NCBI GenBank assembly: GCA_049297695.1
Contig: JBAQUT010000087.1
Coordinates: 1-24,436 of the forward strand
DNA from: JACKLD01 sp049297695
Lineage (GTDB): Bacteria; Pseudomonadota; Alphaproteobacteria; UBA2136; UBA6156
Direction of reading: 5' to 3'
DNA: 24,436 nt
Shown here: positions 14,254 to 21,668 of the stretch, piece by piece
Layout: each line of letters begins with the position of its first letter
How positions within the stretch are numbered: position 1 is the first letter of the stretch
Position numbers and translations under genes: made by a program
The notes under the pieces: model-generated
The model's database searches: none
Told to the model about the DNA's origin: nothing
The model's input: the letters and a program-made list of their open reading frames with translations, nothing else

Positions 14254-14696
14254 GCCAATTCCTTCCGCAGTTTCATCCACAAATCGCCCATTTTGTTCAG
14301 GCCTTTGCCATCGGGGCCTGTTCCCCAATACGGGTCGGTGGAGATTTCTTTCAGCAACACACGCTCGCCTGTTAGCTTCAGCACCTCGGCCACGTGGGGG
14401 TGTTGGGCTAGCTTGGCGCGGAACAAGTCTTCCATCACGGCATCTTTGTCGAAGGCGGGGTCAAGAAGGCTGGGATTTGTTTTGAGTTGATGGGAGACAT
14501 GCAAACACTCCACAGGACTTTTTGTAGCCTTGATTTGGGTGCGGGCGGGGCCTGCAACATAGCGTTTCCAATGGTAGGCGTGTTCCACCGTGGGGAAGGA
14601 TTCGCCCCAAATATCAATCTGGTGGGCAGAAAACGGCGAGAGATAACACCAAATGTGCTCAATAAAGTTGATTGGGTGGTCATCGGTCATCTTCAT
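14250..14696 (-). CDS. NADAR family protein (YbiA-like N-glycosidase)
   Basis: A 148-residue NADAR/YbiA-family protein. Family marks are the LSPFSAHQIDIWGESFPTVEHAYHW stretch (with the invariant Glu in TVEH, E38), the helix VMEDLFRAKLAQHP, and the C-terminal WGTGPDGKGLNKMGDLWMKLR signature (W124, N134). Characterised relatives cleave N-glycosidic bonds: some remove reactive riboflavin-pathway intermediates, and others act on ADP-ribosylated substrates. Which applies here is unknown. The ATG overlaps the petC stop (TGATG) and the stop overlaps the GNAT start, so it is translationally coupled to the bc1 operon. The open frame upstream (to 14819) overlaps petC and is not used. Confidence 0.85.
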   Translation of the reverse strand: MKMTDDHPINFIEHIWCYLSPFSAHQIDIWGESFPTVEHAYHWKRYVAGPARTQIKATKSPVECLHVSHQLKTNPSLLDPAFDKDAVMEDLFRAKLAQHPHVAEVLKLTGERVLLKEISTDPYWGTGPDGKGLNKMGDLWMKLRKELA

Positions 14697-15412
14697 CAAT
14701 GCACATCCTTCCAAATCATCCGCTTGGTGGCGTAGGCCAGGGCGGTGAAGAGGGCCAGGTACAGCAGCACGTACACGCCCAAGTGTTGGCGGTCGATGCG
14801 TTCGGGTTCGGCTGTCCATTGCATGAACACCGTAACGTCTTTTGCCATTTGCTCCACGGTGGCTTTGGTGCCGTCGTCGTAGGTTACCATATCGGCGTTG
14901 GGCAGGGGGTTGGGCATGGCAATGGCGTTGCCGGCAAAGGCGGTGTTGAAGTGGGCGCCTTCGGGCACGCCGTTCGGGAACGCGTGGTGGATGGCCTCGG
15001 GGTCTTGGCTGTAGCCGGTGAGCACGGCGTAGGTGTAGTTGGCCAAGCCTTGGCGGGCTTTGTTCATCATGCTCAAATCAGGGGGCATTTTGCCGTAGCT
15101 GCCAATGGCGTCTTCTTCCAGCAAACCTGTTTTCAGCTTGTCGTTCAGGCCCATGTTCAGGCCTTTGGCCAAGGCTTGCACTTCGGCCTCGGTGAAGCCC
15201 ACGCGCATCATGTCGCGGTGGCTAATATACTTGGCGCTGTGGCAGGCCATGCACACTTGGGTGAACACTTGGTAGCCGCGGTAGATCTCGGCTTTATTCC
15301 AATGGGCGCGGAGGCCTTCAAAGCTCCAGCTTTGCTGGGGCAGGGCGGCGCCTTCGTTGGCTGTGGCGGCCAAGGGGGCAAGGGCGAGGGCAAGGAGGAG
15401 GGTGCGCATCAT
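14696..15412 (-). CDS. petC: Cytochrome c1 of the bc1 complex
   Basis: A 238-residue cytochrome c1. A signal peptide (MMRTLLLALALAPLAATA) is followed by a periplasmic domain with heme attachment CMACH (C54, C57, H58) and the axial Met in FAGNAIAMPNPL (M166). A C-terminal anchor (LGVYVLLYLALFTALAYATKR, about 211-231) follows. It passes electrons from the Rieske protein to soluble cytochrome c. It starts four bases after the petB stop; the larger open frame upstream overlaps petB and is an artefact. Unlike some alphaproteobacteria, petB and petC are not fused here. Confidence 0.95.
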   Translation of the reverse strand: MMRTLLLALALAPLAATANEGAALPQQSWSFEGLRAHWNKAEIYRGYQVFTQVCMACHSAKYISHRDMMRVGFTEAEVQALAKGLNMGLNDKLKTGLLEEDAIGSYGKMPPDLSMMNKARQGLANYTYAVLTGYSQDPEAIHHAFPNGVPEGAHFNTAFAGNAIAMPNPLPNADMVTYDDGTKATVEQMAKDVTVFMQWTAEPERIDRQHLGVYVLLYLALFTALAYATKRMIWKDVH

Positions 15413-15416
15413 GGTG

Positions 15417-16640
15417 TTAGGCCTTATGGATGGAGGTTGGCAGGGTTTTGGGTTTTTCCACCTTGGCGATGACAGGCAACAGGGCGAAGAACAGGAAGTA
15501 ATAGGCTGTGGCGCCTTGGGCGATGAGCACGTACATGCCCTCCGGCGGTTTGCCGCCGACCCAGCCCAGCACGATGAAGTTGACCACAAACACCCAGTAA
15601 AACTGGCGGTACAACGGGCGATAGCGGGCGCTGCGGACTTTTGAGGAATCCAGCCATGGCAGGATGAGCAGAATAAGGATGCTGCCGAACATGGCCAGCA
15701 CGCCGAGCTCTTTAATCGGGATGGCGCGGAGGATGGCGTAGAAGGGCAGGAAGTACCATTCCGGCACGATGTGCGCGGGGGTGACCATGGGGTTGGCGGG
15801 GATGTAGTTGTCGGTATGGCCCAAATATTCCGGTGCGTAAAACGCCATGAGGCAGAAGGCGATGAGGTAAATGCCAAGCCCGAACACGTCTTTCACCGTG
15901 TAGTAGGGGTGGAAGGGGATGAAGTCTTTTTCGTCCTTCAGGTCAATCCCTACGGGGTTGTTGGATTTATGTTCGTGCAACGCCCAAATGTGGAGGATGA
16001 CGATGCCCACGATGACAAATGGCAGCAGGAAGTGCAGGGCGTAAAAACGGCTCAAGGTAGGGTCTCCCACCGCAAAACCGCCCCACAGCCATTGCACGAC
16101 ATCTTGACCAATAAATGGAATAACCGAGAGCAGGTTGGTGATGACTGTAGCGCCCCAAAAGCTCATTTGGCCCCAGGGCAGCACGTAGCCCATGAAGGCG
16201 GTGGCCATCATGATGAGGAAGATGATGACACCGATGCCCCACAGCACTTCGCGGGGGGATTTGTAACTTCCGTAATACATGCCACGAGCCATGTGCACGT
16301 ACACCACCACAAAGAAAAAGCTGGCGCCCACCATGTGCAGGTTGCGGATAAGCCACCCGTAATTCACGTTGCGCATGATGTGTTGCACGCTATCAAACGC
16401 CAAAGTTACATCGGCCTTGTAGTGCATGGCGAGGAACAAACCCGTGAGGATTTGCACCACCAGCGCAATACCTGCCAGGCTGCCAAAATTCCACATGTAG
16501 TTCAGGTTTTTAGGGGCGGGGAAGTTTTTGCCGATGCTGTTGTTCAAAAACGTGAAAATGGGAAGGCGGTCATCCAGCCATTGCATCGGGTTTTGAGTGA
16601 TGGACTGTTCAACTTTTTTGGGTTTCAGGTCGGCCGACAT
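15417..16640 (-). CDS. petB: Cytochrome b of the bc1 complex
   Basis: A 407-residue bc1 cytochrome b, with about eight membrane helices. The heme ligands are in NLHMVGASFFF and VVYVHMARG (first pair members H102, H116) and in ALHFLLPFVI and ILHIWALH (second pair members). The quinol site carries the PEWY motif (VPEWYFLPFYAILRAI), and FMGYVLPWGQMSFWGATVI is the family signature. Located in the inner membrane, it oxidises quinol at the Qo site and reduces quinone at the Qi site. It is followed after four bases by petC. Confidence 0.97.
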   Translation of the reverse strand: MSADLKPKKVEQSITQNPMQWLDDRLPIFTFLNNSIGKNFPAPKNLNYMWNFGSLAGIALVVQILTGLFLAMHYKADVTLAFDSVQHIMRNVNYGWLIRNLHMVGASFFFVVVYVHMARGMYYGSYKSPREVLWGIGVIIFLIMMATAFMGYVLPWGQMSFWGATVITNLLSVIPFIGQDVVQWLWGGFAVGDPTLSRFYALHFLLPFVIVGIVILHIWALHEHKSNNPVGIDLKDEKDFIPFHPYYTVKDVFGLGIYLIAFCLMAFYAPEYLGHTDNYIPANPMVTPAHIVPEWYFLPFYAILRAIPIKELGVLAMFGSILILLILPWLDSSKVRSARYRPLYRQFYWVFVVNFIVLGWVGGKPPEGMYVLIAQGATAYYFLFFALLPVIAKVEKPKTLPTSIHKA

Positions 16641-16654
16641 GGGTGTTCTTTCTC

Positions 16655-17188
16655 TTATCCAATCCGGATGGTGGTATCATCTAAAAACGCATAGGGCGGC
16701 ACAGGCAGATTGGTGCCGGCAGGGCCTTGCACCACGCGGCCGCTGCCATCAAACTGGCTGCCGTGGCAGGGGCAGCGCCAGCCGCCACCTTCGCCGCCGT
16801 GCAGGGGCACGCAGCCCAGGTGGGTGCACACGCCCATCACCACCAGCCACGCGGGTTTTTGCACGCGTTTGGCATCGGGTTCGGGGTCCATGGTGCTGGT
16901 GGCGTCCGCCGCTTGGGCGGCGGCAATTTGGGTGGCGTTGCGGTGCCAAATAAACACCGGTTTGCCTTGCCACAACACGGTTTTGCTTTCGCCTTCGGGG
17001 ATGCCCGACACGTCCACATCCACCGTGGCCATGGCCGCCACATCCCGGCTGGGGGCCATGCTGGACACAAAGGGAATGACGCACGCGGCCGCGCCAGCCG
17101 CCCCAAAGGCGGCGGTGGTGGTGGTGAGAAACTGGCGGCGCTCGGCATCAACCTCGGCGGCGGTGGGGGGAACGGTTGTTTTGGCCAT
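16655..17188 (-). CDS. petA: Ubiquinol-cytochrome c reductase Rieske iron-sulfur subunit
   Basis: A 177-residue Rieske protein. A twin-arginine signal anchor (ERRQFLTTTTAAFGAAGAAACVIPFV, RR at 17-18) stays as the membrane helix. The 2Fe-2S ligands are in CTHLGC (C121, H123, C126) and CPCHGSQF (C139, C141, H142), with the cysteines C126 and C141 forming the usual disulfide. The start MAKTT at 17188 is preferred to the ATG 12 codons upstream, as typical for the family. It heads the petA-petB-petC-NADAR-GNAT operon. A long inverted repeat lies just upstream. Its cluster probably comes from the SUF system encoded in this window. Confidence 0.96.
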   Translation of the reverse strand: MAKTTVPPTAAEVDAERRQFLTTTTAAFGAAGAAACVIPFVSSMAPSRDVAAMATVDVDVSGIPEGESKTVLWQGKPVFIWHRNATQIAAAQAADATSTMDPEPDAKRVQKPAWLVVMGVCTHLGCVPLHGGEGGGWRCPCHGSQFDGSGRVVQGPAGTNLPVPPYAFLDDTTIRIG

Positions 17189-17206
17189 AGGGGTAGGGTC
17201 TTTCGG

Positions 17207-17232
17207 TTGGTATGTTGGCCGCAACCTACCAA
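17207..17232. promoter_or_regulatory. Long inverted repeat upstream of petA
   Basis: Arms of 11 bases (TTGGTATGTTG and CAACCTACCAA) pair with one mismatch around the 4-base centre GCCG. It lies between the upstream operon's terminator and the petA start. It could be an operator dyad or a 5' leader hairpin of petA. No promoter with convincing -10 is seen in the remaining 50 bases. Confidence 0.5.
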
Positions 17233-17259
17233 AACAAACAAGGCCCTACAAGGGCCTTG
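17231..17259 (-). terminator. Rho-independent terminator of the two small genes
   Basis: On the minus strand CAAGGCCCT, loop TGT, AGGGCCTTG forms a perfect 9-bp stem, followed by TTTGTTTT. It is 18 bases past the last small gene and separates it from petA. Confidence 0.82.
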
Positions 17260-17277
17260 GTGATAGCTTGGGCGGTG

Positions 17278-17511
17278 TTATTTGGCTTGAGTATCGTCAA
17301 TTTGGGTACCATGGAATGTGAGAGTATCGATTTCTTGATCAACGCTGGGGGAAAGACGCTCCATAAGTCCTGGAAACATGTGCCGCAAGCGACTTTGAGA
17401 TTGGCGTTGGTTTGTCGCTAAAAGGTTATCCATGTATGATTTGGTGTAGGTAACGTTTGTAGAGACGGCGCTTGTTTGAGCCGTTGTTTGTGTGTTGGGG
17501 TTGAGCGACAT
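17278..17511 (-). CDS. Small hypothetical protein, second gene of a two-gene unit
   Basis: A 77-residue ORF, MSLNPNTQTTAQTSAVSTNV at the start, then YTKSYMDNLLATNQRQSQSRLRHMF, then a hydrophilic end. The N-terminal 20 residues are Thr/Ser/Asn/Gln-rich and probably disordered. No domain that I recognise. AAAGGAA lies before the ATG, and the ATG is only two bases after the stop of the preceding small gene, so the two are co-transcribed. A terminator follows. Located between the flagellar and pet operons; flagellar involvement is possible only by proximity. Confidence 0.6.
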   Translation of the reverse strand: MSLNPNTQTTAQTSAVSTNVTYTKSYMDNLLATNQRQSQSRLRHMFPGLMERLSPSVDQEIDTLTFHGTQIDDTQAK

Positions 17512-17513
17512 AA

Positions 17514-17744
17514 TTATTCCTTTCCTTGGGCCATGCGGGTTAAGTCGTGAGTTGCGGATGCTAAGGATGCTTGGTGGTAAGCAACATCGCTTCGAGCATC
17601 TTGGCGGCGCTGCTCAAGGATAGAAAAACCACCTATAAAAGTCAGGCTTTGAAGGGCCGTATAAACGTTTGCTTGAAGTTCTGCAAAACGCACACGAAAT
17701 TCTTTTCTGCTGAGTTCGCTACGTGCGGCACGTGATACGTCCAT
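17514..17744 (-). CDS. Small hypothetical protein, first gene of a two-gene unit
   Basis: A 76-residue, helix-rich ORF starting MDVSRAARSELSRKEFRVRF and containing ELQANVYTALQSLTFIGGFSILEQRRQDA, with a weak hydrophobic patch (LTFIGGFSIL) that is too short for a membrane segment. The frame continues upstream 18 codons to another ATG, but that extension runs through the promoter and hairpin. The ATG at 17744 has AAGGGAGA upstream and is preferred. That Shine-Dalgarno is part of a perfect inverted repeat. I do not recognise the family. Confidence 0.6.
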   Translation of the reverse strand: MDVSRAARSELSRKEFRVRFAELQANVYTALQSLTFIGGFSILEQRRQDARSDVAYHQASLASATHDLTRMAQGKE

Positions 17745-17750
17745 ACAAAA

Positions 17751-17770
17751 ATCTCCCTTGGTAGGGAGAT
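17751..17770 (-). terminator. Perfect hairpin with T-tract: terminator of the flagellar unit and/or leader structure
   Basis: On the minus strand ATCTCCCT, loop ACCA, AGGGAGAT is followed by TTTTTG. The 8-bp stem plus five Ts is what a Rho-independent terminator for transcripts leaving fliW would look like. The 3' arm also contains the Shine-Dalgarno of the next small gene. Confidence 0.65.
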
Positions 17771-17798
17771 ATATAGTACCAAACATGCATGTTTTCAA
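17770..17798 (-). promoter_or_regulatory. Predicted sigma-70 promoter with palindromic operator in the spacer
   Basis: On the minus strand TTGAAA (17798-17793), 17 bases, then TATATA (17775-17770). The spacer holds the perfect 14-bp palindrome AAACATGCATGTTT (17781-17794), which overlaps the -35 by two bases. The layout suits repression by a dimeric regulator. Confidence 0.6.
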
Positions 17799-17803
17799 GA
17801 GGG

Positions 17804-18319
17804 TTAGATTTTATGCTGGGTGGTGTAGGCCTTGGAGGACAAAATGAACTGCACCCCATGGCGCCCGGCGCTGTCAATCAGCACAGGAGCCTTCAGGTTG
17901 GCGGTCAGGTAGTAGCTGTCGCCGTTGTCATACAAAGTGAGGATGGAAAGCAGTTGGGTGTCCGTCTTGGGCATTTTGGTTTCGGCTAAGGCTTCGTCGG
18001 CGTCCACGCTGTCAATTTTCAGGCCCAGAACTTTGGGGTCGGCCACTAAAAAGGCCACGGCGGGTTCGTTGACGCATTGCATCAGCAAAATGGGGCTTTC
18101 ATCCACGCCGGGCAAGCGGGCCAGGCCAAAGCTGGTGCATTCGCGGAAGCCAAACAGGCCTTGGGGAAAGCTGACCAAACGGTCTTTGCGCAGGCGCACT
18201 TCGCCAAAGCGGGTGGCAAACACCAGTTCTTCGCCCGTATCCGCCACCATGGCGGGGGTTGCGGCTTGGTTAGAGGGCATCGTCGTCGCTTCCGTTGTCA
18301 TTAAGGCGGGTTGGTTCAT
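17804..18319 (-). CDS. fliW: Flagellar assembly factor FliW
   Basis: A 171-residue FliW. The domain (about residues 30-165) starts VFATRFGEVRLRKDRLVSFPQGLFGF and continues with SPILLMQCVNEPAVAFLVADP and LSILTLYDNGDSYYLTANLKAPVLID. In other bacteria FliW binds flagellin or, when flagellin has been exported, sequesters CsrA, relieving repression of flagellin translation. The first 25 residues (MNQPALMTTEATTM and on) are an unusual Thr/Ala-rich extension. The ATG at 18319, with AAGGA upstream, lies inside csrA, giving a 50-base overlap. An ATG at 18250, after the csrA stop, has no Shine-Dalgarno but cannot be excluded. Confidence 0.93.
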   Translation of the reverse strand: MNQPALMTTEATTMPSNQAATPAMVADTGEELVFATRFGEVRLRKDRLVSFPQGLFGFRECTSFGLARLPGVDESPILLMQCVNEPAVAFLVADPKVLGLKIDSVDADEALAETKMPKTDTQLLSILTLYDNGDSYYLTANLKAPVLIDSAGRHGVQFILSSKAYTTQHKI

Positions 18320-18581
18320 GGCCAGTTGTCCTTGTTGTTAAGGTTGTGGGTGATGGTAACGTGCGCAGCACCTCTGCCAACGGTCTTGCAGAACTCGTGC
18401 CAACTGCGGCAGCGCGGTTTTCGGCTTGTATTTTGGTAAACAACTCTTCACGGTACACGGTGTTGCCTTCGGGGAATTCAAACCCCAGCTTCACGCGCCC
18501 GCCACGGATATCCACAACTTTCACGGTAATGCTACCATTGATAACAATGGCTTCGTCCGGGCGGCGGGTAATCAGCAACAT
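18270..18581 (-). CDS. csrA: Carbon storage regulator CsrA (RsmA), with C-terminal extension
   Basis: A 103-residue CsrA, an RNA-binding dimer that recognises GGA motifs in leaders of target mRNAs. The core MLLITRRPDEAIVINGSITVKVV (1-23) and NTVYREELFTKIQAEN (40-55) carry the RNA-contact Arg at position 44. Family members usually have about 60-75 residues; this one has about 40 extra residues (Ser/Thr/Pro-rich, ending DNGSDDDAL), partly encoded in the overlap with fliW. It lies after flgL. Its Shine-Dalgarno (AAGGG, 12 bases from the ATG) is in the 3' arm of a predicted hairpin. Confidence 0.95.
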   Translation of the reverse strand: MLLITRRPDEAIVINGSITVKVVDIRGGRVKLGFEFPEGNTVYREELFTKIQAENRAAAVGTSSARPLAEVLRTLPSPTTLTTRTTGHEPTRLNDNGSDDDAL

Positions 18582-18591
18582 GGTGGCGCGG

Positions 18592-18619
18592 GCCCTTGGG
18601 TTTATGGTTTTACAAGGGC
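18592..18619 (-). promoter_or_regulatory. Predicted hairpin in the csrA leader
   Basis: On the minus strand GCCCTTG, 14-base loop, CAAGGGC. The 3' arm covers the only Shine-Dalgarno-like sequence of csrA. There is no T-tract, so it is not a usual terminator. Confidence 0.45.
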
Positions 18620-18631
18620 TATACTACCTGC

Positions 18632-19543
18632 TTATCGTAAAAAGTCCAGCAGGGAGAGTTGGTTGATGCGCGTGATGATGAGCATGCTGGATTCCAGCGT
18701 GGCCTGCTGCTGGGAAAATTTGGTAAGCGCCTCGGATACATCCACCTTTTCCAACCCGTCCAACTGTTCTTGGGAGAAGGTTTTTTGATTGTCCAGCCGC
18801 GTGCCCAGTTGGTCCAGCGTGTTGATTTGCCCGCCCACGCGGCCTTGCAACACGGAAAGGTCTTTCCGGACGGTTTGCAAGGTGGAAATGGCGTTATCAA
18901 TATCGGCCAGCGAGTTGTTTTCCAGCCCGTACCATAAAGCTTCCAACCCCGCTTTCATGCCCGCAAAGGCGTCTTCGTCGCCCGTGGCGCCGTATTGCAG
19001 CGTGCTGCCAGGGCCGGTGATAACACTGGGGGGGGTGGTATCACCGTTGTACCACGTGGTGGTGAGTGGCAGGCCTGGGAAGGTGGTGGCGGTGGCCGTG
19101 CCGCTCACAGGTTCGTCATCGCCATCCGAGCCTGAAAAGATATATTTCCCCTCAAACTTGGTTTTGAACAGGTTATAAAAGGTATCCGCAATGGCTTGGG
19201 CTTTGGGGGCCAGGCTGGCCCGTGTGCTGGCGCTGTTTTCGTTGCGGCCCAGGGTGGCCACGCTGGCGGCTTCGGCCAGAAGGTCGGTCATGCCCGCCAA
19301 AGCATTTTCGGCCGATTTTAAACGGTTGCTGGCGGTAGTGATGTTGGCTTGGTACACATCGGCACGGGCCAGCACGTCGCGCAGGTTTAAAATCTGGTTG
19401 CTGTCGGCGGCGGTATCCGCCAGCGTGCGGCCTTTGTAGCCGCTGGTCACTTGGTAGCTTGTGAGCGCCAAACCTTCGTTGGCGGTTTGCAAGCCGCGCA
19501 GCGAGTTTTGGTTTTGGAAGTACGTGGCGATGCGGGTAACCAT
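18632..19543 (-). CDS. flgL: Flagellar hook-associated protein 3, FlgL
   Basis: A 303-residue FlgL, the second hook-filament junction protein. The flagellin-like N-terminus (MVTRIATYFQNQNSLRGLQT, then LALTSYQVTSGYKGRTLADTAADS) and C-terminus (LDGLEKVDVSEALTKFSQQQATLESSMLIITRINQLSLLDFLR) form the paired coiled-coil. The central part is the variable domain. SD AAGGAGAA precedes the ATG. It is 11 bases after flgK and 50 bases before csrA. Confidence 0.94.
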   Translation of the reverse strand: MVTRIATYFQNQNSLRGLQTANEGLALTSYQVTSGYKGRTLADTAADSNQILNLRDVLARADVYQANITTASNRLKSAENALAGMTDLLAEAASVATLGRNENSASTRASLAPKAQAIADTFYNLFKTKFEGKYIFSGSDGDDEPVSGTATATTFPGLPLTTTWYNGDTTPPSVITGPGSTLQYGATGDEDAFAGMKAGLEALWYGLENNSLADIDNAISTLQTVRKDLSVLQGRVGGQINTLDQLGTRLDNQKTFSQEQLDGLEKVDVSEALTKFSQQQATLESSMLIITRINQLSLLDFLR

Positions 19544-19554
19544 GGGTATTCTCC

Positions 19555-21657
19555 TTACCTGATAATCGTGAGCAGGCTGTCAAACAGATCGTTGACCACC
19601 TGAATGATACGCGCGCTGGATTGAAAGCTGTTTTGGTAAATCAGCATTTGCGAAAGTTCTTCGTTCACGTTCACGCCCGACAAACTGCTTTTCAGTTGGT
19701 CAATCTGCGTGGTGAGGGATTCGGTAAAGCTTTCGCGGCTTTTAGCGTCTTTGCTGATAATAGCCAAATCGCTAATCATTTGTCCCACGTACCCCGCCGT
19801 GGTGGTGCTTTGGGCCCCTAAACCGCCGGCCGAACTGAAGCTTACCCGTGTATCCGCCATTTGGGCCATGGCCAAAGCGCTGCGGCCATCCAGGCTGGAA
19901 AGCCCGCCATCGCTGGCGCGCATCAAGGCCACGGGGATGAGATCGGGGTTGGTTTGAATAGCTGCTTTCACCGCAATGTCATTGCTATCCGTGCCTGAAA
20001 AAAACGTGTTCATGCCCAGCGTGCCAAGGGCATCGCCGCTGCGGTTGGAGATAACAAGGTATTGCCCTGCGGTAAGCGTTTGCAGCTGCAAGTAGGGCTC
20101 GCCGCTGCCGTTCACCGTGGCGGTGGCGGTAACACCGTTGGTGGCGCCAAGGGTAATGGTGCCGGCCGAGGCGTTGTCGGTAACGCTGGCAATGTTGAGT
20201 GTGCTGTTGGTGGTAATAACCACCCCTTGGCCGAAGTTAAGGGTTTGCGTGCCCGAGGCCGGTTGCACAATGGCAATCGTGCTGGTACCCGCCACCACGG
20301 CCGTGTTGGCGGCGTTGTACAGGGCTACGTGGGTGGCATCAATCCGGCGGATGGTGTAGGTGCCGTTGGGCACGGTGCCGTTGGTGGTAATGCTGGTAAC
20401 GCCCAAAACCCCGGGAGAGGTGTTGGTGGTGTTGAGGGCCACATTCCCCAGCACGGCGTTGCCGTTGATGGTGGTGGCAAAATCGGCCAGCGTATAAGGG
20501 CCTGAACCTGCAAAGGTAACGGGGCTTGCGGTACCTACGGTGGTAGAGATAACTGTCCCTTGACTGTTCACAATGCTCACATCAAACGTGCTGCCCGCAA
20601 GGCTGGAATAGCCAGAGGTGAACAAGTCGGTGCTGGTGGTGGCCACGTTGGCCAAGGTGTTGGCACTGGTAAGGCTGGCCACAGGGGGGATGGACGACCC
20701 ACGGCTGGAAATTTTGTTAAACTCGCTCATCAGCGTGGTGGCAAATTCGTCTAACTCGGCCAGCATGTTGGGCACGGTGGTATCGCGGATGTCAATCAGC
20801 GCTTTGATGCGCCCCGTGCTGAGGTTGTTGGTGTAAAGCGGTACTTCGTTGGCATCCAAGCTACCATCTACCTTTACGTTTTGGCTTACCACATCGCCAA
20901 ACGTGCCGCTGCCGGGGGCACGCTTCAGTTGCACGTAGCTGCTTTCGTCCAGCAGCTTGCGGCCGCTTTCGGTGAGCACGCGGAGCGAGCTATCCCCCGT
21001 TTGGGTAACGCTGATGCCGAACAGTTTGGAGAGTTCTTTTACGGCATTGTCGCGGGCGTCTTGCAAATCGTTGGTGTTGCCGCCGCCCACGTTGCTGGCG
21101 TTTTGTAAGGCGATTTCGCGGTTCAGGTCGTACACCCGTTTAATCAGGTCGTTGGCATTCACCAGCTCGTCGGTAATTTGCTCATCCGTAAGAGTTTGGA
21201 TGGTATCGAGATCGGCGTTCACGTTGCGGATGGTATCGGTCAGCAGAACGGCGCTTTGCATGGCGTTGCGGCGCAGCGCCCCATCGGCGGGGCTGTTGGC
21301 CAGCTGGCTCATGGCGGCAAAGGTTTTGTTCACCAAATCGTCCAGCCCGCCATCGGCGCTGGCATTGCTGAAGGCACCTTCCACGTTGTCCAGCTGGGTG
21401 CGGCGGGTGGTGGCGTAATCCAGGTCAGAAACCGCGTTTAGACTGCGGTTTTCTAAAAAGCGGTCGGTAATGCGCTGAATAACCGATAAATCTACCCCAG
21501 CCCCAAAGCCGTTGTAACTTACGGCCTCGCCCTGTTGCACTTGGCGGGTAAAGCCCGTGGTATTGGCGTTGGTAATGTTGTGGCTTACCGTACCAAGCCC
21601 GGCTTGGGCATACTGCATGCCACCGGTGGCAATACGAAGGGCGCTGGTTAGGGTCAT
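19555..21657 (-). CDS. flgK: Flagellar hook-associated protein 1, FlgK
   Basis: A 700-residue FlgK, the first hook-filament junction protein. The N-terminal flagellar rod/hook motif is MTLTSALRIATGGMQYAQAG, then VSHNITNANTTGFTRQ. The C-terminal motif is SGVNVNEELSQMLIYQNSFQ with SARIIQVVNDLFDSLLTIIR. The central region (about 330-560) is a long Thr/Gly/Ala/Val-rich variable section, which makes it longer than the 547-residue E. coli protein. The ATG has no Shine-Dalgarno, and a sigma-54-like element ends 11 bases before it, so the transcript may be leaderless. Confidence 0.95.
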   Translation of the reverse strand: MTLTSALRIATGGMQYAQAGLGTVSHNITNANTTGFTRQVQQGEAVSYNGFGAGVDLSVIQRITDRFLENRSLNAVSDLDYATTRRTQLDNVEGAFSNASADGGLDDLVNKTFAAMSQLANSPADGALRRNAMQSAVLLTDTIRNVNADLDTIQTLTDEQITDELVNANDLIKRVYDLNREIALQNASNVGGGNTNDLQDARDNAVKELSKLFGISVTQTGDSSLRVLTESGRKLLDESSYVQLKRAPGSGTFGDVVSQNVKVDGSLDANEVPLYTNNLSTGRIKALIDIRDTTVPNMLAELDEFATTLMSEFNKISSRGSSIPPVASLTSANTLANVATTSTDLFTSGYSSLAGSTFDVSIVNSQGTVISTTVGTASPVTFAGSGPYTLADFATTINGNAVLGNVALNTTNTSPGVLGVTSITTNGTVPNGTYTIRRIDATHVALYNAANTAVVAGTSTIAIVQPASGTQTLNFGQGVVITTNSTLNIASVTDNASAGTITLGATNGVTATATVNGSGEPYLQLQTLTAGQYLVISNRSGDALGTLGMNTFFSGTDSNDIAVKAAIQTNPDLIPVALMRASDGGLSSLDGRSALAMAQMADTRVSFSSAGGLGAQSTTTAGYVGQMISDLAIISKDAKSRESFTESLTTQIDQLKSSLSGVNVNEELSQMLIYQNSFQSSARIIQVVNDLFDSLLTIIR

Positions 21658-21668
21658 ACAGGCTTAAA

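Noticed and set aside
15413..15877. Extension of the cytochrome c1 frame into petB, which might suggest a fusion or frameshift
   Set aside because: petB is intact to its own stop, and cytochrome c1 has a normal signal peptide start four bases later.
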